Source: Acetobacteraceae bacterium (GTDB lineage: Bacteria; Pseudomonadota; Alphaproteobacteria; Acetobacterales; Acetobacteraceae). Taken from it: a DNA stretch of 60,899 nt. Numbering within the stretch: the first letter of the stretch is position 1; each line of letters starts with the position of its first letter. A program made the translations under genes and the position numbers. Below, one piece after another: positions 1 through 7,296 of this stretch. Below the pieces are notes generated by a model that worked only from the letters and a program-made list of their open reading frames with translations, was not told the origin of the DNA and searched no databases. Where the stretch lies: assembly GCA_027488195.1 (NCBI GenBank), contig JAIYCD010000323.1, positions 1 through 60,899 on the forward strand, in the 5' to 3' direction.

Positions 1-19
1 CAAGAACCTCAGGTTCTTG
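1..19. repeat. Perfect palindrome at window edge
   Basis: CAAGAACCT and AGGTTCTTG form 9-bp inverted arms around one central C. It lies about 90 bp upstream of the AbrB-like gene and could be an operator or the end of an upstream terminator. The window edge hides its left context. Confidence 0.45.
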
Positions 20-108
20 CATCTCCGGGCATTTAGGAATTTTCTCTTCCTTACTGCCTTACCATCTTGCTATCTTGCCGATGCCATCCTTCAGGAGGTT
101 TCGGACAA

Positions 109-384
109 ATGGCCCACATCACCGTCAAGGTCACCTCGAAGAACCAGCTCACGCTGCCCAAGCGCATCATGGCGGAGCTGGACTACCCCAGCCACTTCAA
201 GCTCAACGTAGTGAAGGGCGCCCTCTGGCTGTTTCCGGCCCGGCTGGTGTCATTGGAATTGCAGGCGAAGACCGCGGGAATCCCGCTCGACGTGCTCCGG
301 CTGGCGCAGCGTCTGGTCGCGGAAGGCAAGGGTTCGGAACACCCACCGGCCGAGGCCACGAAGCCAGCGGAACCAGGTGGGTAA
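109..384 (+). CDS. AbrB/SpoVT-type (MazE-like) DNA-binding protein
   Basis: A 91-residue protein. Residues about 4-25 (ITVKVTSKNQLTLPKRI) match the swapped-hairpin AbrB fold signature found in MazE/VapB antitoxins and transition-state regulators. The start at 109 is preferred over an in-frame ATG at 67 because AGGAGG lies at 93-98, and the AbrB motif begins almost at once. No toxin gene adjoins it: the next genes are convergent on the minus strand. It may be an orphan antitoxin or a regulator. The family is clear; the function is inferred. Confidence 0.7.
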   Translation: MAHITVKVTSKNQLTLPKRIMAELDYPSHFKLNVVKGALWLFPARLVSLELQAKTAGIPLDVLRLAQRLVAEGKGSEHPPAEATKPAEPGG

Positions 385-453
385 AGCCGTATTGGTCGCA
401 TATTCCTAGGATAAAAGTCAATAAACTTGAGGCGCTGCCCCAAACCCCGCCAA

Positions 454-468
454 GGAGCCTCAGGCTCC
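454..468. terminator. Possible bidirectional terminator
   Basis: GGAGCC-TCA-GGCTCC is a 6-bp GC stem with a 3-nt loop in the 120-bp gap between two convergent genes. There is no clear T run on either side, so this is tentative. Confidence 0.35.
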
Positions 469-504
469 CCAGACACCAGCGGCAGGCTGGAACAGCGAAC
501 CGAG

Positions 505-1041
505 TCAACCGGCCCTCTTGCTCAGGTCGCAGTGGACGTTACGCGCGACTTCCGGCCCCGCAAGGTCAAGCGCTGCGGTCAAAATCTGCTGCTTCTCGCG
601 ATTGCTGATGTTGGTGCCAATGAACCAGCCAGGGGCAACTTCCACGATTTGATCGTCCAAATGAGGTTGGCCAGGGTAAACCAGCGCTCGCCGCTGAGAC
701 AAATGATTACGAGACCGACCACGCACCAATGGCGCAAGTCGGGGCCAGAACTCCGTCACGTAAGAGGCCAGATAGCCCAGCGTCATCAGCCAGGCTTCAA
801 CCGCCGTCCGCGCCGCACGCTTTTCGGCACCTAGCTGGACCCAGTAACCAGAGGACGACACGGGCGCGGGCGGAGTCACTGGCGGGACCGGGATCACCGC
901 CTTGACCGGACGGCGCGGGGTCTCGGGCAGGACTTGAAGCAGCCTGCGCCGGATCACCGAATCAAAATCCTCATTCTCAAACTGCCGAAGCACCGAGAGG
1001 CGATTGGCCGTGTCGAGGCTGATGCGGATGGTGACGTTCAT
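505..1041 (-). CDS. Hypothetical protein with ribbon-helix-helix-like N-terminus
   Basis: A 178-residue protein. Residues 1-35 (MNVTIRISLDTANRLSVL...DSVIRRRL) have the short strand plus two-helix pattern of ribbon-helix-helix DNA-binding proteins. A proline-rich linker (about 42-62) follows, then a C-terminal domain (about 105-178) that I do not recognise. It is the last gene of a three-gene operon and overlaps the preceding gene by 4 bp, so it is probably translationally coupled. It could be the antitoxin or repressor arm of a small system; no function is assigned. Confidence 0.5.
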   Translation of the reverse strand: MNVTIRISLDTANRLSVLRQFENEDFDSVIRRRLLQVLPETPRRPVKAVIPVPPVTPPAPVSSSGYWVQLGAEKRAARTAVEAWLMTLGYLASYVTEFWPRLAPLVRGRSRNHLSQRRALVYPGQPHLDDQIVEVAPGWFIGTNISNREKQQILTAALDLAGPEVARNVHCDLSKRAG

Positions 1042-1346
1042 TGCCGCCCTCCCTTCCGGCCAAACTTGTCGGGCTTGTCACTCAGCAAGCGGCGTTGCGT
1101 GCGCGGGTTCGCGTGATAGGCGGTGATGATCGCCCCGCCCGCCTGGACAATACGCGCTCCGGCAAGACGCTCCGCATCATCGGCAAGCTTGCGCCAAGCC
1201 CTCGCTGTCTCGCGCGCGACGTCCTCGCGAAGCAGGAAGCCGTCGTCCACTTCGGTTCCTATCAAGGAGATCAATTCAAGATCGGAGAGTTTGAAGCCGC
1301 GCTGCGACATGCGCTGCACAGCGTGTGAGGTGGCGCGGAGGCTCAT
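1038..1346 (-). CDS. DUF4258-like small protein, possible RelE/BrnT-type toxin
   Basis: A 102-residue basic protein. The N-terminus (HAVQRMSQRGFKLSDLELI) and the C-terminal strand (IITAYHANPRTQRRLL) follow the pattern of DUF4258/BrnT-like proteins, whose known members include RelE-fold toxins. It overlaps both neighbours by 4 bp, placing it between an XRE regulator and a ribbon-helix-helix-like protein, an order typical of toxin-antitoxin or small defence operons. The toxin role is inferred; the family assignment rests on pattern only. Confidence 0.45.
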   Translation of the reverse strand: MSLRATSHAVQRMSQRGFKLSDLELISLIGTEVDDGFLLREDVARETARAWRKLADDAERLAGARIVQAGGAIITAYHANPRTQRRLLSDKPDKFGRKGGRQ

Positions 1347-2299
1347 GGCTTGTCTCCCTCACTGCACATCGCGTCGAGGGCGGCGTCTATCTCTGTCTCC
1401 ATCTTCAATCGGTCTGGGTCACAATTCGCCAGCAGCCAGGCTGCGGCGTCCTCCTGCTTACCCGCCGCGAGCAGGGACTTTGGCATCGCATGGAAGGGAG
1501 CGCTTCCTTCCGCCGCGAGGCCCGCGGCTTTACTTGGGCCGAGCATTTCGGTGAACAAATCAAGGAGCGGAAAGCATGCGCCTTCCCGCGTGAACGCCAC
1601 GAAAGTGGCCACGTCATTGGCCGCGCGATCCAGGAATTTTGCGAACGGATTCAGCCAACCCTGCTCTTCTTCGTCACAATCCCAGTGCAGGTCGCCTGCC
1701 TCGCGCAGAGCATCGAGTCCGGCACCAAACAGATCCCGCTTATCGATGGACTTCTCTTCAGCATCCAGCGCAAAGAGAACCGAGTCAGTCGGAGATACGT
1801 TGGAATAGAGGTGTTTGAGACCGGCAGTTTGCGCCAACGCCTCTTGCTGGTCGAGCAGTCTCCGCATCTCGGCCACCTTCTCGCGCCTTTCGCGGAGACT
1901 CTGTTCGGCGAGGATGAAAAACATGAGCGGAGCGGCTTCGACGATTGCCGTCTGGGGCAAGCCATACCGATGGGCGCAAGCCGCGAGAACGTTCTTGGAT
2001 TGAACGCTGATTTTGGCGTTGATCTGCACCTGATCGCCATTCCACCTACGGTCGGGGGCAGCAGGAAGTTCAGGAGCGGAAGAGGCCCTGCTTCGGCCGC
2101 CGACACGAATTGCGTCCGGCTCCACTCCAAGGGCCCGGCAAACACCAAGCCAGACCTTCTCCCGTCGCGGCGGCTTGTTTGCCTCGATGCGCTTCCATGT
2201 CGCCTCACCGATTCCAGCCTTTTGGGCGGCCGAAGCCACCGACCATCCGCGAAGCCTCCTAAGCTCCCTGACTTTCGTCCCGTCCATAATGGGTGGCAT
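1343..2299 (-). CDS. XRE-family transcriptional regulator with large C-terminal domain
   Basis: A 318-residue protein. Residues 5-55 form a Cro/C1-type helix-turn-helix (VRELRRLRGWSVASAAQKAGIGEATWKRIE). After a linker, residues about 92-150 contain an ISVQSKNVLAACAHRYG segment and a charged helix, followed by a 160-residue region of unknown fold. The start at 2299 is preceded by AAGGAG at good spacing; the in-frame ATG at 2287 lacks this. It is the first gene of the three-gene operon and probably controls the AT-rich promoter region upstream of itself. Confidence 0.7.
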   Translation of the reverse strand: MPPIMDGTKVRELRRLRGWSVASAAQKAGIGEATWKRIEANKPPRREKVWLGVCRALGVEPDAIRVGGRSRASSAPELPAAPDRRWNGDQVQINAKISVQSKNVLAACAHRYGLPQTAIVEAAPLMFFILAEQSLRERREKVAEMRRLLDQQEALAQTAGLKHLYSNVSPTDSVLFALDAEEKSIDKRDLFGAGLDALREAGDLHWDCDEEEQGWLNPFAKFLDRAANDVATFVAFTREGACFPLLDLFTEMLGPSKAAGLAAEGSAPFHAMPKSLLAAGKQEDAAAWLLANCDPDRLKMETEIDAALDAMCSEGDKP

Positions 2300-2410
2300 T
2301 GAACTGGCTCCTTCGATCTCAGCGCTCGAAGGTTAGGCTCAATATCGCATATCAAACAAAGCCCATATTCAGATCATTTTATGTTTTTAACTTATTATTT
2401 TGATCCGTCA
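2300..2410 (-). promoter_or_regulatory. AT-rich promoter region of the XRE operon
   Basis: The stretch about 2340-2410 is strikingly AT-rich for this genome and lies directly upstream of the XRE operon. Several near-consensus hexamers are present on the minus strand, but I cannot single out one promoter. Confidence 0.4.
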
Positions 2411-2491
2411 TGATCCGCTTTTGTTGGACAGACCATGCTTCAGGGGAAGCCCGCATTCGTCGTCAACCAGCTCAAATCGGATCAATCCGCT

Positions 2492-3478
2492 TCACATCCC
2501 CGCCTCCAGCGTGAACAGCTTCCCCACCGCCGCCGGCACCACGCGCGCACCCATCGCCCGCTCCAGCGCATTCACCGCCCGCCATCCCGTGCAATGCGCG
2601 GGGATCACCAGCGGCAGGTCGAACCCCGCCATATCCGCCACCGTCTGCGGGATGATCTTCTCGTTCTCGCCCGAGAGGTGGAACCCGCCCATCACCGCGA
2701 ACAGCGCCTCCCCGGGAAACGCCGCCCGCGCCGCATGCAGCACGTTCACCACGCCCGCATGCGAGCAGGCCGAGAACACCACGATCCCCTTCCCCGCCAG
2801 CTTCACCGCCAGGAACCGCTCATCCATCAGCAATTCGTCGCTCTCCCACGGCGCGCCATCGGCGTCGCGCGCCACCTGGCCGGGCAGGCCGCGCTCATAG
2901 GGCGTCACGCGCGGGATTTCGGCGCTGACGTGGAACAGGTCATCCAGGACGGTGCGCGCCTCGGCGGTGATGACGGGCTCCGCCCCCATCGCCGCCCATT
3001 CGGCGGGGGTGGGGATGTAGTCCATGGGCAGCACGCCGCCATCGCCCTGGCGCATGCCGCGCTCGCGGAACATGCCGGGGTGGAGGTAGAGCGGCACGCG
3101 GCGGCCGGGTGTGGCGGCCTGGATCATGGCGAAGGCCTGCGGCAGCCCGCCCGCATGGTCCCAATGGCCATGGCTCAGCATCGCCGCGTCAATCGCCGCG
3201 AAATCCACGCCGAGGCGCGTGGCGTTGCGCTCCATGGACATGTCCACCGGCCCGCCATCGAACAGCATGGTGCGCGGGCCCTTCGGCCCATGCGCGGTCA
3301 CCAGCAGGGAAAGCCCGTGGCTCGCGCAGCACAAGGCACCCCCGGTGGTGCGCTTCATCCCCCGCCGCAGGAGTTGCTGCGTCTCGCGCGTCACGAAGCG
3401 GGGCGTGGTGGAGAGCATGTCCAGCACATTGTCCACGAGGACCTGAATCTCGATCCGCTCGGCAGCGATGAGGGGCAT
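2492..3478 (-). CDS. Metallo-beta-lactamase-fold hydrolase
   Basis: A 328-residue protein of the metallo-beta-lactamase superfamily. The zinc motif HGHWDH is at residues 103-108 (SHGHWDHAGG), FDGGP precedes it at about 73-77, and later metal ligands are plausible in SACSHAGVVN and in the C-terminal PAHCTGW. The layout resembles the subfamily annotated as RFAP-synthase-like MBL hydrolases; the substrate is unknown. The start at 3478 is preferred because AAGGAA precedes it and the preceding 170 bp are a divergent intergenic region with infA. It is transcribed alone. Confidence 0.8.
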   Translation of the reverse strand: MPLIAAERIEIQVLVDNVLDMLSTTPRFVTRETQQLLRRGMKRTTGGALCCASHGLSLLVTAHGPKGPRTMLFDGGPVDMSMERNATRLGVDFAAIDAAMLSHGHWDHAGGLPQAFAMIQAATPGRRVPLYLHPGMFRERGMRQGDGGVLPMDYIPTPAEWAAMGAEPVITAEARTVLDDLFHVSAEIPRVTPYERGLPGQVARDADGAPWESDELLMDERFLAVKLAGKGIVVFSACSHAGVVNVLHAARAAFPGEALFAVMGGFHLSGENEKIIPQTVADMAGFDLPLVIPAHCTGWRAVNALERAMGARVVPAAVGKLFTLEAGM

Positions 3479-3546
3479 GGCGCGTTCCTTCGTTTCCGGC
3501 GGCCAGCTTGGCCCCGGCTCCGGCCGGGCGTCCATCCCGCCAAAGC

Positions 3547-3575
3547 TTGACGTTGCCTCATTCCGGGCGCATTCA
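3547..3575 (+). promoter_or_regulatory. Candidate infA promoter
   Basis: TTGACG at 3547-3552, a 17-bp spacer and CATTCA at 3570-3575 lie in the intergenic region 75 bp upstream of infA. The -35 is good and the -10 weak. Confidence 0.35.
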
Positions 3576-3649
3576 CCGGCCCACCAGCGCCGGGGGTTGC
3601 CCGCGGCGCACGCGCATGCGCCCCGGACAGAGCCCACCAAAGGAATCGA

Positions 3650-3868
3650 ATGTCGAAAGAGGATATGATCGAGTTCAGCGGCCAGGTCGTTGAACTTCTG
3701 CCCAACGCGATGTTCCGCGTGAAGCTGGACAATGAGCACATGGTCCTCGCCCACACCTCGGGGAAGATGCGCAAGAACCGCATCCGCGTCCTCGCCGGTG
3801 ACCGGGTGAATGTCGAGATGACGCCCTACGACCTGACCAAGGGCCGCATCACCTTCCGCTTCAAGTAG
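3650..3868 (+). CDS. infA: Translation initiation factor IF-1
   Basis: A 72-residue, full-length IF-1 made of a single S1/OB-fold. It begins [20 protein letters not shown] and ends GRITFRFK, both diagnostic. It binds the 30S A site during initiation, with IF-2 and IF-3. It is followed closely by maf and the RNase E/G-family gene, a gene order common in Alphaproteobacteria, so the three may be co-transcribed. Confidence 0.97.
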   Translation: MSKEDMIEFSGQVVELLPNAMFRVKLDNEHMVLAHTSGKMRKNRIRVLAGDRVNVEMTPYDLTKGRITFRFK

Positions 3869-3879
3869 GCCGTAACCCC

Positions 3880-4482
3880 GTGATCGAAGAAGGCGAGCGG
3901 CCGCCCTCGGTCCTCGCCCCATTGGTTCTGGCTTCTGCCAGCCCGCGCCGAATCGAGTTGCTGGCCCGCATCGGCATCGTGCCGGACCGCGTGGCCCCCA
4001 CCGACATCGACGAAACGCCGAAGCGCGCCGAATTGCCGCGGCAATTGGCCGCGCGCCTGGCCCGCGCAAAGGCGGAAGCGGCGGCCGAGCCGGGCGTCCT
4101 GGTGCTTGCCGCCGATACGGTGGTGGGCGTCGGCCGCCGCATCCTGGGCAAGCCGGCCGATGCGGCCGAGGCGCGGCGCTTCCTGGAATTCCTCTCGGGC
4201 CGGCGCCACCAGGTGCATACCGGTGTCGCGCTCCGTCACCCGGATGGGCGCGTAACCCATCGCCTGGTCACCACCATCCTCGCCTTCCAGCGCCTGACCG
4301 ACCAGCAGATGGCGGCCTATGTCCAATCCGGCGAATGGCAGGGCAAGGCCGGCGGCTACGCCATCCAGGGGGCGGCCGAGATGTTCGTCCGCTTCCTCTC
4401 CGGCAGCCATTCCAGTGTCGTGGGCCTGCCGCTCTTCGAGACGGCGCAGCTCCTGCGTGGCTGCGGCTGGCTGAGGCCATGA
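3880..4482 (+). CDS. maf: Maf-like nucleotide pyrophosphatase
   Basis: A 200-residue Maf/YceF/YhdE family protein. The N-terminal LASASPRRIELLARIGI motif and the later AADTVVGVG segment are family signatures. These enzymes hydrolyse the alpha-beta phosphate bond of non-canonical or modified nucleoside triphosphates. The start is GTG at 3880, 11 bp after infA, giving a short N-terminal extension before the first strand. It lies in the infA-maf-RNase G run and is probably in one operon with them. Confidence 0.92.
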   Translation: MIEEGERPPSVLAPLVLASASPRRIELLARIGIVPDRVAPTDIDETPKRAELPRQLAARLARAKAEAAAEPGVLVLAADTVVGVGRRILGKPADAAEARRFLEFLSGRRHQVHTGVALRHPDGRVTHRLVTTILAFQRLTDQQMAAYVQSGEWQGKAGGYAIQGAAEMFVRFLSGSHSSVVGLPLFETAQLLRGCGWLRP

Positions 4483-4495
4483 GTGCGAGGGGGCC

Positions 4496-5554
4496 ATGAT
4501 GCAGATCCACCTCTCCCGCTCGCCCGGCGAGCGGCGGGTGGCGCTGCTGCGCGATGGCGCCCTGCACGCCTACCGGCTGGAGCGCCCGGCCCGCCCCGAT
4601 GGCGTGGGCGATATCCTGCGCGGCCGCATCACGGCCGTCATGCCCGCCCTGGCCGGCGCCTTCGTGGCCCTGCCGGATGGCGAGACGGGCTTCCTCCCCG
4701 AAAGCGATTGCGAGGGCCGCAAGATCCCCTCCGAGGGCACCATCCTGACGCTGCGCGTGACGCGCGCCCCCCAGGGCGGCAAGGGCAAGCGCGTTTCCGC
4801 CAGGACGCCGCAGATCGAGGGTGAAGGCCTGATCGCCCGCGGCCCCGATGCCGCGCTGCGCTGGGCCGCCGCCTATCCCGAGGCGCGGCTCATCGCCGAT
4901 GACGCGGCCGAGGTGGCGCGGCTGCGCGGCCTCTTGGGCGGCGGTCGCGTCCTCCTGCAGCCCGCCGCCTTCGACGACGCGCTGGAGGATGAGGTGGCCC
5001 GCCTGGCCGAGCCCGAATGGGCGCTGGATGGCGGCGGCCGGCTGATCTTCTCGCCCCTGCCGGCCCTCACCGCCATCGATGTCGATTCCGGCGGCGCCGA
5101 CCCGCGCGAGGTGAATGCCCGCGCCCTCCCCGAATTCGCCCGCCAGCTTCGCCTGCGGGACCTCGCCGGCGCCATCCTGCTCGACCTCGCGGGCCTCTCG
5201 GTGAAGCAGCGCGCGGCGCTGGAGCCCGAGCTGCGCGCCGCCTGCGGGCAGGACGGGCTGACGCAGGTGCTGGGCCTCGGCCCGCTCGGCCTGTTCGAGC
5301 TCAGGCGCGCCCGCATCCATCCGCCGCTGCACGAGGCGCTCGCCGGGCGGGCCCTGACCGAGGGGCTGGCCCTGCTGCGCCAGGCCGCGCGCGAATCGGC
5401 GGCGAGCCCCGGCCAGCGCCTGGCGCTGGAGGCGCCCGCGCCCATCCTCGTGGCGCTGGAGGCGCTGCCCGAGGCGCTGGCGGAATTCACCGCCCTCGCC
5501 GGCCATGCCCTCACGCTGCGCCCCAGCCCCACCGCGCAGGTCACCCATGCCTGA
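4496..5554 (+). CDS. RNase E/G-family ribonuclease, short form
   Basis: A 352-residue protein, shorter than E. coli RNase G (about 490 residues). Residues about 38-75 form an S1-like segment (GDILRGRITAVMPALAGAFVAL). The catalytic region keeps AIDVDSG at about 195-201 and ILLDLAGL at about 228-235, which correspond to the two metal-binding aspartates of RNase E/G. The C-terminal zinc-link/small domain appears absent. It follows maf by 13 bp and overlaps yacG by 8 bp (ATGCCTGA). The short form with retained catalytic residues looks normal for this lineage. Confidence 0.85.
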   Translation: MMQIHLSRSPGERRVALLRDGALHAYRLERPARPDGVGDILRGRITAVMPALAGAFVALPDGETGFLPESDCEGRKIPSEGTILTLRVTRAPQGGKGKRVSARTPQIEGEGLIARGPDAALRWAAAYPEARLIADDAAEVARLRGLLGGGRVLLQPAAFDDALEDEVARLAEPEWALDGGGRLIFSPLPALTAIDVDSGGADPREVNARALPEFARQLRLRDLAGAILLDLAGLSVKQRAALEPELRAACGQDGLTQVLGLGPLGLFELRRARIHPPLHEALAGRALTEGLALLRQAARESAASPGQRLALEAPAPILVALEALPEALAEFTALAGHALTLRPSPTAQVTHA

Positions 5555-5738
5555 GGCGCGCTGTCCCATCTGCCGACGCCCCGCCGGCCTGCTGCATCTG
5601 CCGGGCGAGCCGCGCCGCCGCGGCCCCTTCCCCTTCTGCTCCGAACGCTGCCGCCAGGTGGATCTCGGCCGTTGGCTGACCGAGAGCTACGCCGTCCCCG
5701 CGAGCGAGCCCGAGGACGCGCCCGAAGAAGAGCGGTGA
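5547..5738 (+). CDS. yacG: DNA gyrase inhibitor YacG, zinc-binding
   Basis: A 63-residue protein with CPIC near the N-terminus and FCSERC about 20 residues later, the four-cysteine zinc site of YacG, followed by VDLGRWL and an acidic tail. YacG binds GyrB and inhibits gyrase in E. coli. Its start overlaps the stop of the RNase E/G gene, indicating translational coupling. It is directly upstream of tRNA-Phe. Confidence 0.9.
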   Translation: MPEARCPICRRPAGLLHLPGEPRRRGPFPFCSERCRQVDLGRWLTESYAVPASEPEDAPEEER

Positions 5739-5789
5739 CCCCGGCTGGACAGGCTGAGCACGCTTCGCTATCAGCCTTCCACCAAGCGC

Positions 5790-5865
5790 GCCCGGGTAGC
5801 TCAGTTGGTAGAGCATGCGACTGAAAATCGCAGTGTCGGTGGTTCGATTCCGCCCCCGGGCACCA
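5790..5865 (+). tRNA. tRNA-Phe (GAA anticodon)
   Basis: A 76-nt cloverleaf: acceptor GCCCGGG pairs with CCCGGGC, the D-arm has GCTCAGTTGGTAGAGC, the anticodon loop CTGAAAA carries GAA at 5823-5825, the T-arm contains GGTTCGATTCC, and CCA is encoded. The 3' end (5850-5865) is the prophage attachment core. The tRNA is kept intact by the prophage-proximal copy, so integration is not lethal. Confidence 0.97.
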
Positions 5866-7060
5866 TTCCCTTTTCCAGCCCTTTGTTTTCAACGCCTTGC
5901 GAGGCGTTTTCGTCCCACCGGCCGCTATCGGTCGAAAAGTGGGACATTTCGCCACGCCTGAACGCGGCGTCCGCAAGCCGGTCCTGGTCTGCCATTTTCG
6001 TGTAGCGGGCGGGCTCGCGCGAGCTGCTCCAGCCGAAGGCGGCCATCATCTCGCGGTCGCTGGCGCCGGCGTGGGCGCGGTCCACGGCGCGGGCCTTGCG
6101 GAGGCCGTGCGGGCCGCAATGGGGCAGCCCGGCCATGCGGCACCAGCGGCGGAACGCGTTGCCGAATCCATCGGCGCTGTAGGGCTGGCCGTGCTCGGTG
6201 ATCAGCCAAGTCAGGCGGCCGTGCGGCGTCGCCTCGACGGCGGCACGCAGCTCGGCCGGGTATGGCAGGCGAATCGTGCGCGGGTTGCGCTTGCTGCCCT
6301 TCACAGGGCGGTATTCGATGCGCTGGCCGTCGCGCACATGCTGCGGGCCCAGCGTCACGGCGTTGGAGCGCCGCACCCCCAGCCAGTACAGGATCGCCAG
6401 CGCCAGCGCGGGCTTGCTGCCGGCCGGCCAGCGGGCGAGGAACTGCGCAATCTCGGCCGGGGACCAGGTGTGCCAGCCCTCGGGGTTCGCGCTGGGCAGA
6501 TAGCTCACCGTCGCGGCCGGGTTGCGCGTGACCAGGCCAAGCCGCATCCCGGCGGCGTAGGCCGCACGCAGCGCCTTCAGCAGCGAGTTGAACGCCTCGG
6601 GCGTCTCGGCCAGGCCGTCCTTCTGGCGCTCCAGGAAGGTGCTGGGCAGCGCCTCGGCTGTGCGGTCCCCGTGGCGGAGGCCGTCCTTCCCCTTCGTGTC
6701 GCGGAAGCCTTCCAGGATCAGCCGGCGCACGCGCTGGGAGCGCGCGGCCAGGCCGGTGCGGAATTCGGTGCTCTGGTAGTAGGCCTGGATCAGCGCATCC
6801 ACCGTGCCGGCGCGGGCGGCACCGCGGCGAGGCTTGGGCGTGGGTGTCTCGGCCAGGGCGGCGCGGTACTCGGCGTCGAAGGCGTCGGTCCCGGGTGTCT
6901 CGGCCAGGGCGGCGCGGTACTCGGCGTCGAAGGCGTCGGTCCCGGGCGTCTCGTGCAAGCGGACCTTGGGCAGGCCGGAGCGGCGCAGATAGGTGCGCAG
7001 GTTGCCGTGACGGTCCTGGTCCTGGATGACGCCCTTGTAGCGGCGGACCGCTTCGATCAT
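5801..7060 (-). CDS. int: Phage tyrosine integrase
   Basis: A 419-residue site-specific recombinase. The catalytic set is visible: R230 or R231 (LGVRRSN), K254/K257 (VKGSK), H318-x-x-R321 (HGLR), W344 (GWSS) and nucleophile Y353 (ARYTK). The N-terminal region has a 17-residue tandem duplication (ETPGTDAFDAEYRAALA). The 3' end runs through the att core into tRNA-Phe, so the last 15 residues come from host tRNA antisense and would change on excision. It overlaps the excisionase-like gene by 4 bp and is the last gene of the leftward early operon. Confidence 0.95.
   Translation of the reverse strand: MIEAVRRYKGVIQDQDRHGNLRTYLRRSGLPKVRLHETPGTDAFDAEYRAALAETPGTDAFDAEYRAALAETPTPKPRRGAARAGTVDALIQAYYQSTEFRTGLAARSQRVRRLILEGFRDTKGKDGLRHGDRTAEALPSTFLERQKDGLAETPEAFNSLLKALRAAYAAGMRLGLVTRNPAATVSYLPSANPEGWHTWSPAEIAQFLARWPAGSKPALALAILYWLGVRRSNAVTLGPQHVRDGQRIEYRPVKGSKRNPRTIRLPYPAELRAAVEATPHGRLTWLITEHGQPYSADGFGNAFRRWCRMAGLPHCGPHGLRKARAVDRAHAGASDREMMAAFGWSSSREPARYTKMADQDRLADAAFRRGEMSHFSTDSGRWDENASQGVENKGLEKGMVPGGGIEPPTLRFSVACSTN
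5850..5868. other. attL core
   Basis: The 19-bp sequence ccgcccccgggcaccattc covers the T-arm end, acceptor, CCA and 3 bp beyond tRNA-Phe. An identical copy is at 51665-51683. It marks the left prophage boundary. Confidence 0.9.
5891..5910 (+). terminator. Rho-independent terminator downstream of tRNA-Phe
   Basis: AACGCCT-TGCG-AGGCGTT is a 7-bp stem with a 4-nt loop, followed by TTTTC. It would terminate rightward tRNA transcription before it enters the integrase region. It lies on the prophage side of the att core. Confidence 0.6.
5911..5948. promoter_or_regulatory. Candidate integrase arm-type sites, attL side
   Basis: cgtcccacc at 5911-5919 and aaaagtgggacatt at 5935-5948 carry the same GTGGGAC core in opposite orientations. 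Matching pairs occur at 51566-51579 and 51619-51627 beside attR, as expected for arm-binding sites of a tyrosine integrase. Confidence 0.5.
6842..6943. repeat. 51-bp exact tandem duplication in int
   Basis: Two contiguous, identical 51-bp copies (6842-6892 and 6893-6943) encode the duplicated ETPGTDAFDAEYRAALA segment; a partial third start follows. The exact identity suggests recent slippage. Confidence 0.9.
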
Positions 7061-7296
7061 GCGCTATCCCATCCTGCTGGTGCCTCGGGCGCCGATGGTG
7101 CCCCGCCCCCTGCCCTCGCGTCCACCCAGGCGTCGAGATCCTCGCGCCGCCAGCTCACCATGCCGCCGATCTCCACCTTCTGAAGCTGTGGCGCCACGGT
7201 GGCGCGGAAGCTGCTCTCGCTCATGCCGAGGTAGTGCGCGGCCGCGGCGGCGCGCATCAGGCGTGGCGGGAAGGCGAAGCGGCTGCCGTCAGGCAT
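7057..7296 (-). CDS. AlpA/MerR-type excisionase-like protein
   Basis: A 79-residue small DNA-binding protein. Residues about 13-60 (LMRAAAAAHYLGMSESSFRATVAPQLQKVEIGG...W) form the winged-helix pattern of AlpA/excisionase proteins ending in RREDLDAWV. It overlaps int by 4 bp and the upstream gene by 8 bp. By position and fold it is the likely recombination directionality factor. Confidence 0.75.
   Translation of the reverse strand: MPDGSRFAFPPRLMRAAAAAHYLGMSESSFRATVAPQLQKVEIGGMVSWRREDLDAWVDARAGGGAPSAPEAPAGWDSA

Noticed and set aside
2492-4069. N-terminal 197-residue extension of the metallo-hydrolase frame
   Set aside because: The extension is antisense to infA and maf; a ribosome binding site supports the start at 3478.
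4268-5976. Long minus-strand frames opposite the RNase E/G gene and tRNA-Phe
   Set aside because: They are antisense to clear host genes. The string ESNHRHCDFQSHALPTELPG is the usual translation of tRNA antisense, not a protein motif.
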